Source: Triticum aestivum
Taxonomy: Eukaryota; Streptophyta; Magnoliopsida; Poales; Poaceae
Length of the DNA stretch: 64,000 bases
Reading direction: 5' to 3'
NCBI RefSeq assembly: GCF_018294505.1
Contig: NC_057797.1
Span: forward strand, 124,439,116 to 124,503,115
Positions 56,701 through 64,000 of this stretch are shown piece after piece; the first letter of the stretch is position 1, and each line of letters opens with the position of its first letter. Both the position numbers and the translations under genes were made by a program. The notes beneath the pieces are model-generated. The model ran no database searches and had not been told where the DNA came from. It worked only from the letters and a program-made list of their open reading frames with translations.

Positions 56701-57708
56701 TTCCAAGTACAAGATGTTAGGAAGGAGCCTTGCAAGAGAAGTAGGAGCTGCGCTGAGCCTCTTCAACCTGCTAAGGTAAGTCACTGTATGCAACTCAACA
56801 GTTCAATTCCTTGTTTGTTTCAGGCATAGTTAATTTTCTCTTTTCAATTGCTTTATTTGTCCTCAGTTAATGAGATGCCCAAATAATCATGCCTGATGTT
56901 CGGTACTTGTATCACTATTAGTTGACATAATTAAAGGCCTTACCATTTAATTACTCTGCCGAAGTGTGCCTGAAGCTTTGAAGTCTATTAACCAACTATT
57001 ATTGCATGAGGCTCACAATCTAGTTTATACTACGCTAATGATTGCATAGTTTTGCCTGCTGTAGTATGTTTGTATGAAACCCTCTGTTGTTCATTATGCT
57101 CCCTAAGACTTTAATTGAGGCACAGAATGGCCAACTGCTTGCTTACTTATACGCAACGTGTTGTCTAAATTTGTAACTTGTCTGTGTTTTCGATTGGGCC
57201 CCAACATCATGCTCCTCTGGTGAGCTAAGAGGGATTTCTGTATGCAGGCTGCACAGACTATCTTTTTTATAATTTTTAAAATATCACCTGCTTATGCTTC
57301 ATGACGTGTAACATTTTTTTGAAAGTGACGTGTAACATTATTGTTAGTCCTGTTTTGCCATGTAGTACAAAATAGTGTCTTGTTCGCTTCACTGTTGTAA
57401 CTATATTTTTGCCCTACTCATGTGTACTTACAGAAACATTTCAGGATGAAGTGACATCAACACAAAGATCTGCGAGCAGTGCGGCATGGCCGTTACCGAA
57501 TGATTATGGATTGGAATTGGAATGTGCTGATGTTCTCGAGCATCAACTAGAGGTGGCAAGACAACGTGTACATGATTGTCAACGTATAATCAACAAGTTG
57601 AGGACTGGACATGCAGGTATTAGATGCAGGAGTCAAAAAATGAAACAAGACACTGAGGTAACCATGAAGGAATTGGAGATTTTGCAGACTGAAATTTGTG
57701 CTATCTGA
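53766..57708 (+). CDS. Multi-exon gene, four last exons in phase; unknown coiled-coil protein
   Basis: Exons 53,766-53,851 (GKNYKDDVSSRSNSLANQD), 54,360-54,458 (IGLHNEKVQDVCGNFMEHRK), 56,671-56,775 (CNEDKIEDFQVQDVRKEPCK) and 57,445-57,708. Each acceptor ends in CAG and donors are GTAAGC, GTACGT and GTAAGT. All three junctions join in phase 0 with no stop. The last exon has LEHQLEVARQRVHDCQRIIN and MKELEILQTEICAI, a coiled coil, and ends in TGA. Exons 2 and 3 are similar (VQDV, then KKRRGSGEPIQ against KRSRSCAEPLQ), indicating an exon duplication. The protein is basic and could be a nuclear DNA-binding factor of the transposon (a TNPA-like role). That is a guess from its position near the right end of CACTA-2. 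Confidence 0.6.
54001..54155. mobile_element. Stowaway MITE (Thalos type) in an intron
   Basis: Begins CCTCCGTTCCTAAATATAAG after TA and ends 'tatatttaggaacaggggcag' before TA. The interior has the usual 'tacggagcaaaatgagtga'. Lies in the intron between 53,851 and 54,360. Confidence 0.85.
54945..55345. repeat. CAG-rich minisatellite
   Basis: About a dozen imperfect 30-36 bp units of 'agcagcagctcatagcaatt' and 'catcatatagcag'. It lies in the large intron (54,459-56,670) of the multi-exon gene. Confidence 0.9.
55346..56670. other. Intron sequence, with duplicated exon-flank
   Basis: No exon called. 56,430-56,515 is similar to 54,185-54,275 ('gcactacattaggctccc' against 'acactacagtaggctctcc'), the sequence upstream of the preceding exon. 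This supports a duplication that included flanking intron. Confidence 0.5.
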
Positions 57709-58047
57709 ATCCGGCCAATCCTATTTTCTGAAGAGATTATAGTTCAAATGGAGTTAAGTTGATGCGCGTCCATGATGTATGAGCTGTATTTGCCCAGTGT
57801 ATGTAATTTGCTGTTTGTGTATGCTTTATTATCACCTGTGCCGAACCATAATGCCCAGTGGGTATAATCGGCTGTAATTTCTTTATTGTATAGTGTAGGA
57901 TTATTCTACCTTTCTATGCCTTGATCTCTTTGTTGTAATAGTGTAGCCTTTTTAGAGGTGATAGTATTGAGTAGGATAATTCTTTGAATATGCTATATCG
58001 TTCAAACGGGGGCCAATTCGCCCAACCATGGCCCTTCACGGGCCGTC
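57709..58047. other. 3' region of the multi-exon gene
   Basis: Two related T-rich segments with 'gcccagtgtatgtaattt' and 'gcccagtgggtataatcgg' at about 57,793 and 57,853. Probable 3' UTR. No other feature. Confidence 0.4.
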
Positions 58048-58182
58048 GGATCCATGGGCCTTCTACGTCTCGTAGGATCCATGGGCCTTCTATGCCTCGT
58101 AGGATCCATGGGCCTTCTACGTCTCATAGGATCCATGGGCCTTGTACGTCTCGTAGGATCCATGGACCGCCAGCTCATTTAT
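58048..58182. repeat. 27-bp tandem repeat, five copies
   Basis: Units 'ggatccatgggccttctacg..' start at 58,048, 58,075, 58,102, 58,129 and 58,156. They lie just inside the GGCC-rich right end of CACTA-2. Confidence 0.92.
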
Positions 58183-58189
58183 GGGTCTT

Positions 58190-59298
58190 GTATGGGCCTT
58201 TAATGGGCCATAGACAGGCCTTTAATGGAAATTGTACGTTTTATGGGCTGACCATAACGGGCCGTTAATAGGCCGTATTTGGTGATGCTATGAAAATGGC
58301 CCAACAGACTAACGGTCCACAAACGGGCCGACTGTAACGACGGGCTGAATTTGGACCACAAACAGAAAATGACAGTAACGGGCCGTAAGTAACCGAATGA
58401 TGCAAATGAGCCCAAGAATAAATGGGCCCTCACAAGGCCCAAAGTTAACTTGGGCTAGAAACGGCCCAACGGAATAACGGGCTGTTAATGGGTATAAAGT
58501 GATACACTGTTCATTACGGGCCAGTTTCACCATGGGCCATTAATGGGTGTAAAGTAATACACTGTTCATTACGGGCCAGTTTCAGCACGGGCCGCTAATG
58601 GGCCAAGAGTTACAAAGGGCCTCATATGGGCTGAAAGACGTCATGGGCTATACATGGGCCAGAAGTTAAAACGGGCTGGAATCATATTGGATGGCCTAGA
58701 TGATGCTACTAGGCCTAATTCGGATAGGGCGTAACGGGCCTTGGGTTAGCAGGCTGTAAATGGGCTATATGCGAATAGGCCATTAACAAGCTTCCCATGG
58801 GCTGGCCCGCCAGCTTTTGACCAAGTCAAATGGGTCGGCCTTTTCACAGGAATGGGCCACTATTGGGCCGTGCCACGTGTCGACGTATCATAGGCGCCTT
58901 CTGTCCAGTGAGTGGATGACATCTGTCCCAACAATGAGCCGACACGTGTTTCCTCTAGCCAATGATGATTTTACACGTGGAAAATCCCCATTGGTCGGGG
59001 CTGTTAATGGGTTATCGGATCCAAAACCGGACCCGATAGCTTAACGGTGTTCCGTTATGGTGGATGCCACGTGTCAGTCACCCTTGACGAAAGCACTTCT
59101 GTGACGCGTGATTTATTGTCATGGAAGTGGACACTTCCGTGATGATAATTTTGGTAATGTCATGGAACACTTCTACAACAGCACAGGTATGACTATCTTG
59201 ATTTTGTCATAAATTTGTCATGGATGTACATGCATGACAAAAAAAGCGACCTACTGTGACAAACACGTATCATCACGGAAGTGTATTTTTTTGTAGTG
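58190..59298. repeat. Right terminal and subterminal region of CACTA-2
   Basis: More than twenty 'acgggcc', 'atgggcc' and 'ggccca' motifs occur in both orientations between 58,190 and 58,870. Then comes a region with 'cacgtgt' words (58,870-59,075), and finally 'catgacaaa' and 'tgtcatgga' inverted words up to TTTTTTTGTAGTG at 59,298. Confidence 0.75.
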
Positions 59299-59301
59299 AC
59301 C

Positions 59302-59433
59302 TCCAAGGAGCTGCCTCGATGTTCCCCTCGTTTTTTGTGCCACCTCCATTCCCACACTGACATCTTCACCTGCACCACCGGAAGAGCATCATCGTCACCG
59401 TTTCCTCGGATGAAGCTGAGGCCTAATCGGCGC
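59302..59433. other. Host sequence between CACTA-2 and the gypsy LTR
   Basis: Continues the open frame interrupted at 34,631 (FPSFFVPPPFP then stop). No family recognised. Confidence 0.4.
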
Positions 59434-61295
59434 TGAGGGAGTCCTGGATTAAGGGGTCCTCAGACAGCCGGACTATATACTTTGGCCGGACTGTTGGACT
59501 ATGAAGATACAATATTGAAGACTTCGTCCCGTGTCCGGGTGGGACTCTCCTTTGCGTGGAAGGCAAGCTTGGCGATTCGGATGTGTAGATCTCCTTCTCT
59601 GTAACTGACTCTGTGTAACCCTATCCCCCTCCAGTGTCTATATAAACCGGAGGGTTTAGTCCGTAGGAGGATAATCATAATCATAGGCTAGCTTCTATGG
59701 TTTAGCCTCTACGATCTCGTGGTAGATCAACTCTTGTAATACTCATATCATCAAGATCAATTAAGTAGGAAGTAGGGTATTACCTCCATCGAGAGGGCCG
59801 AACCTGGGTAAACATTGTGTCCCCCGCCTCCTGTTACCATCATCCTTAGACGCACAGTTCGGGACCCCCTACCCGAGATCCACCGGTTTTGACACCGACA
59901 TTGGTGCTTTCATTGAGAGTTCCACTGTGTCGTCATGATAAAGGCTTGATGGATCCTTCGATCATCGGCAACGATGCGATCTAGGGTGATGTTTTCCTCC
60001 CCGGATAGATCTTCGTATTCGGCGGCTTCGTACTGCGGGCCAACTCGCTTGGCCCTCTAGAGTACATCGATGGCTACGCCCCCGGCCATCAGGTCAGATT
60101 TGAAAGCTTGAACCACACAGCCGACATCCGCGGAGACTTGATCTGCAACGGATTCGAGCCCATGTCAGGTGCGCCGCACAGTCACGACGAGCATGACTTA
60201 GCCCCGTCGTCGGATGATGTTCGGGAAATCGCACCCGCGGCTACTCCGGCCCTCAATCCAGAGCAAACCATGCCATCCGAGGACGGGTGGATGGACCCTA
60301 CCATGGAGGCCGCACAATCAGCGGCGATAGAGCCGAATACCGTCTTCACCTCCTATGAGACCTATGTCATCGGACCCTTGGATTCGTCCCCGGCCACAGG
60401 CTCTGAAACGCTTGCGTTCGTGCCTATCAAATATGGTTGGGCACCGATCATGGGGTTTACCTCCACGGATATCTTTCAACACTCACCCTTGGGCGACGTG
60501 CTAAATTCATTGAGGTCTCTCTCGTTGTCAGGAGACCCTTGGCCGAACTATGTCTGGCTTGAGTGGGAAGCAGATGATGAAATTCGTTCCCCACCCACCA
60601 CCCACTTAATAGCCACTGTCGATGACTTAACCGACATGCTTGATTTCGGCTCCGAAGACATCGACGGTATGGACAACGATGCAGGAGAAGAACAGGAACC
60701 ACCGCCCATAGGGCGCTAGACAGCCACCTCATCATATGATATATATATGGTGGACACCCCCAAAGAAAGCGATGGCAATAAGGCAACGAAGGATAATCCC
60801 TTCGAGAAGCAATCTAAGCACTGGCATCATCGACGCTGCTCTAAGCCCTGCCATAGAAAAAGCAGCGATACCGACACAAGAGACAATAACGCTACGAACA
60901 GTGCCGAAGATGAAGACAATCCCCTCCAGCCAGGCCTCGAGCGGGAGGATGGGCAAGCCATCCCTAAGAAACAGGCGACAGACGGAGAATCAGGGGATGA
61001 AAATTACATGCCCCTCTCTTAAGACGAGGTGAGCCTCGGCGATGAAGAATTCATCGTGTCTTAGGATACCGTCGAGCAGGAGCGCTTCAAGCGTTGGCTT
61101 ATAGCCATAGCAAAAAGCCTGAAGAAAAAGCAGCAGCAACTTCAAGCTGATCAAGGTCTGCTAGCGGATAGATGAACCAAAGTCCTGGTAGCCGAGGAAT
61201 ACGAACTCGAGCGCCCAACCAAAAGTTACCCAAAGCGCAGGTTGCTACCCCAACTCGAGGAGGAAGCATTAAAGCCTACAGTACCAGTGTATGAC
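59434..61295 (+). mobile_element. Gypsy element 5' LTR and gag-side interior, interrupted at 61,295
   Basis: The LTR 59,434-59,900 (467 bp) starts TGAGGGAGTCCTGG and ends TTGACACCGACA. The interior begins TTGGTGCTTTCATTGAGAG. The other LTR is outside the window; a reversed relative is at 747-1,220. The Athila-like element at 61,296 is inserted in this interior. Fatima-type by memory. Confidence 0.85.
60000..61295 (+). pseudogene. gag-like region of the interrupted gypsy element
   Basis: A single reading frame with IFVFGGFVLRANSLGPLEYI, then RGDLICNGFEP and LIATVDDLTDMLDFGSEDID. It is interrupted in frame by TAG at 60,717 (the ORF from 60,108 ends here), TAA at 61,020, TAG near 61,063 and TGA near 61,174, and continues RRLLPQLEEEALKPT to the insertion at 61,295. 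Several of these stops are one C-to-T change from Gln or Arg codons. N-terminal coding of this family is variable, and I see no reverse transcriptase in the window. Confidence 0.65.
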
Positions 61296-62884
61296 TGATA
61301 CGTCTCCAACGTATCTATAATTTTTGATTGCTCCATGCTATATTATCTACTGTTTTGGACATTATTGGGCTTTATTATCCACTTTTATATTATTTTTGGG
61401 ACTAACCTATTAACCGGAGGCCCAGCCCAGAATTGTTTTTTTTTTGCCTATTTTAGGGTTTCGAAGAAAAGGAATATCAAACGGAGTCCAAACGGAATGA
61501 AACCTTCGGGAACGTGATTTTCTCAACAAACGTGGTCCAGGAGACTTGGACCCTACGTTAAGAAACAAAGGAGGAGGCCACGAGGTAGGGGCGTGCCTAC
61601 CCCCCCCCCCAGGCGCGCCCTCCAACCTCGTGGGCCCCCTCTTGCTCCACCGACGTACTCCTTCCTCCTATATATACCTACGTACCCCCAAACGATCAGA
61701 TACGGAGCCAAAAACCTAATTCTACCGCCGTAACTTTCTATATCCACGAGATCCCATCTTGGGGCCTGTTCCGGAGCTCCGCTGGAGGGGGTATCCATCA
61801 TGGAGGGCTTCTACATCAACACCATAGCCTCTCCGATGAAGTGTGAGTAGTTTACCTCAGACCTTCGTGTCCATAGTTATTAGCTAGATGGCTTCTTCTC
61901 TCTTTTTGGATCTCAATACAAAATTCTCCCCCTCTCTTGTGGAGATCTATTCGATGTAATCTTCTTTTTTGCGGTGTGTTTGGTGAGACCGATGAATTGT
62001 GGGTTTATGATCAAGATTATCTATGAACAATATTTGAATCTTCACTGAATTCTTTTATGTATGATTGGTTATCTTTGCAAGTCTCTTCGAATTATCAGTT
62101 TGGTTTGGCCTACTAGATTGATCTTTCTTGCAATGGGAGAAGTGCTTAGCTTTGGGTTCAATATTGCGGTGTCCTTTCCCAGTGACTGTAGGGGCAACAA
62201 GGCACGGATTGTATTGTTGCCATCGAGGATAACAAGATGGTTTTTTTTATCATATTGCATGAATTTATCCCTCTACATCATGTCATCTTGCTTAAGGCGT
62301 TACTCTGTTTCCATGAACTTAATACTCTAGATGCATGCTGGATAGCGGTCGATGAGTGGAGTAATAGTAGTAGATGCAGGGAGGAGTCGGTCTACTTGTC
62401 TCGGACGTGATGCCTATATACATGATCATACCTAGATACTCTCATAACTATGCTCAATTCTGTCAATTCTCAACAGTAATTCATTCACCCACCGTAAAAT
62501 GCTTATGACATTGAGAGAAGCCACTAGTGAAACCTATGGCCCCGGGTCTATCTTCATCATATTAATCTTCCTACACTCATTTATTTACTTTTATTTTTTA
62601 CTTTACTTTTATTTTACTTTGCATCTTTATCAAAAAATTACCAAAAATATTATCTTATCATATCTATCAGATCTCACTCCCGTGAGTGGCTGAGAAGGGA
62701 TTGACACCCCCTTATCGCGTTGGTTGCGAGGAGTTATTTGTTTTGTGTAGGTACGAGGGACCCGCGCATAGCCTCCTACTGGATTGATACCTTGGTTCTC
62801 AAAAACTGAGGGAAATACTTACGCTACTTTGCTGCATCATCCTTTCCTCTTCAAGAAATCCAACGCAGTGCTCAAGAGGTAGCA
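61296..62884 (+). repeat. 5' LTR of the Athila-like element
   Basis: A TATA-like 'cctatatataccta' at about 61,667-61,680 lies mid-LTR with the following leader, as in the solo copy (about 7,110-7,125). A C-rich tract occurs at 61,597-61,612. Confidence 0.88.
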
Positions 62885-63137
62885 AGAAGATTTCTGGCGC
62901 CGTTGCGGGGGAGTCTACGCAAAAGTCAACATACCAAGTACCCATCACATACCCTTATCTCTTGCATTACATTATTTGTCATTTGCCTCTCGTTTTCCTC
63001 TCCCCCACTTCACCCTTGCCGTTTTATTCGCCCTTCTTCTCTTCATCTTTCCATTTGCTTTGATGTCTTTCTTGGCTTGTTTGCTCGTTTGGTTGGAATA
63101 GTTGTTTATTTATTAATAAATAGAGAACCTAAGATCT

Positions 63138-63971
63138 ATGGATCCTCATCCGCTTGCTAATCTTTTTAAGAGATCCAATTATGATGAACATATTGCTAGT
63201 GAGTTCTGTGCACTAGATTATCTTTATGAAGTTTTGCTTGAAATTCATGAATCAGAAAATTGTGATGAAGTACTTTATGGACTGACTCACAATGGATCTT
63301 TGAATAGAAAGCATGTTTGCAATGATGATAGTATAAATTCTATTAATGTCAATTGTGTTTATAATATGCAAAACCCTAAGCTTGGGTATTCTAGTTTTGC
63401 TATGTCCTCTACTTGTTGCAATGATCATGATTGGGGTGATTCTTCTTTTGATCTTGAAAATTTATTTACTCCCCATGATAAATATGAGATTGATTTTAAT
63501 GTTTGCAATAATATTGAAAGTGGGTTTGGAAGAGTGTCAACTGTAGATCCCACATATTTGGAGAATGTTCAATCTTATGAAGTTTTTGATAAGAGTGGGT
63601 TTGGAGAGGTCATGACTTTAGTTAATGTTAATCCCACTATTTTGGAGGAGTGTCAACTTTTCATACATGTGGATCGTGTTAAGAAGATGTTTTGTGATAG
63701 CTATATTGCTGAATTTGATTATGATCCTGCATGTAATTATTATGAGATAGGAAAATATGGTGGTAGAAATTTTCATGTTACTAAATTACCTCTCATTATG
63801 TTGAGATTGCTATTGTTTCTTTCTGCTTCCTTGCATATGCTAGTTTTTGCTTGCCTTGATAATTTGTTTGACTATAAGATGCCTATGCATAGGAATTATG
63901 TTAGACTTAGATGTGTTTGTCACGTGTTTTATGATGCTCTCTTTGTGCTTCAATTCTTGTCTTTCATGTGA
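63138..63971 (+). CDS. Leader ORF of the Athila-like element
   Basis: 277 intact codons from ATG 63,138 (DPHPLANLFKRSNYDEHIAS) to TGA. It contains internal duplications such as ESGFGRVSTVDPTYLENVQ and KSGFGEVMTLVNVNPTILEE, and a hydrophobic C-terminus. It precedes gag in this family. Function unknown; it may be a leader rather than a conserved protein, because it is low-complexity and AT-rich. Confidence 0.55.
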   Translation: MDPHPLANLFKRSNYDEHIASEFCALDYLYEVLLEIHESENCDEVLYGLTHNGSLNRKHVCNDDSINSINVNCVYNMQNPKLGYSSFAMSSTCCNDHDWGDSSFDLENLFTPHDKYEIDFNVCNNIESGFGRVSTVDPTYLENVQSYEVFDKSGFGEVMTLVNVNPTILEECQLFIHVDRVKKMFCDSYIAEFDYDPACNYYEIGKYGGRNFHVTKLPLIMLRLLLFLSASLHMLVFACLDNLFDYKMPMHRNYVRLRCVCHVFYDALFVLQFLSFM

Positions 63972-64000
63972 GCATCATTAAAATTATCAATGCCTAGCTA

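Larger units (their letters stand above)
34632..59298. mobile_element. Second putative CACTA element (CACTA-2), 24.7 kb
   Basis: The left end is CACTACAAAAAAAGACAC at 34,632. The right end is the inverse of CACTACAAAAAAATACAC, finishing at 59,298. The triplet ACC flanks both ends (34,629-34,631 and 59,299-59,301). Both ends carry repeated 'tatgac' or 'catgaca' words, and the right end has a dense region of 'gggcc' motifs. Jorge-like by memory. No TNPD-type transposase was found inside. Instead several host-like gene remnants and one multi-exon gene are present. The pairing of these two ends rests on terminus similarity and a 3-bp match, so two unrelated ends cannot be excluded. Confidence 0.68.
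61296..64000 (+). mobile_element. Athila-like gypsy element, 5' end (runs off window)
   Basis: The LTR 61,296-62,884 (1,589 bp) begins TGATACGTCTCC and ends GAGGTAGCA. The primer-binding-like TGGCGCCGTTGCGGGGG starts at 62,895. The interior follows to the window end. The 5 bp to the left are ATGAC; the right duplication is outside. It is the same family as the solo LTR at 6,761-8,326. Confidence 0.88.

Noticed and set aside
57984..58268. ORF with repeated RRIHGPSTS peptide
   Set aside because: Coded entirely by the 27-bp tandem repeat (a multiple of three, so it stays open by chance); part of the CACTA-2 terminal region.

Overview
The window looks like intergenic DNA from a large Triticeae-type grass genome (wheat, Aegilops or a close relative). 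The evidence is its content: nested CACTA transposons, gypsy LTR retrotransposons with Triticeae-style termini, Stowaway and Tourist MITEs, Helitron 3' ends, and a few decayed plant genes. Transposon family names (Sabrina/WHAM, Fatima, Caspar/Jorge types) come from memory of typical termini and are tentative. I saw no rRNA, tRNA, CRISPR array or bacterial-style operon. One 10-N assembly gap lies at 29,988-29,997.

Layout. 1-6.7 kb: a repeat fragment shared with 36.4-37.0 kb, a truncated minus-strand gypsy LTR, an intact ORF related to DEDDy 3'-5' exonucleases (2,244-2,963), and a frameshifted coiled-coil gene on the minus strand (3,990-4,732). 6.7-33.6 kb: a nest of insertions. Two inverted copies of a sequence with a Helitron-like 3' end lie outermost. 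The left copy carries a solo LTR (6,761-8,326, duplication GCATT) and a Tourist-like MITE (8,478-8,781). Between the copies lies a 23-kb CACTA element (9,494-32,530, duplication TAG). Its main minus-strand gene is split by a 13.4-kb gypsy retrotransposon (11,824-25,225, duplication TATGG). That gypsy element encodes decayed gag-pol on the minus strand and an intron-containing ORF on the plus strand.

34.6-59.3 kb: a second putative CACTA element (34,632-59,298, duplication ACC). It contains host-like gene remnants: a DUF4283-like protein, an F-box/DUF295 protein, a second DEDDy exonuclease-like gene, two hypotheticals, and one multi-exon plus-strand gene whose last four exons join cleanly in phase. 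Small Helitrons, Stowaway MITEs and minisatellites lie among them. 59.4-64 kb: a gypsy element (LTR 59,434-59,900) interrupted by an Athila-like gypsy element (from 61,296) that runs off the window.

How it fits together: nearly every recognisable coding region is transposon-borne or decayed, and many of the stop codons look like C-to-T changes at CAG, CAA or CGA. The most informative parts are the datable nest with intact target duplications, the CACTA gene joining a transposase-like N-terminus to a Ulp1-like protease C-terminus, the two exonuclease paralogues damaged at different catalytic motifs, and the gene-bearing CACTA-2.
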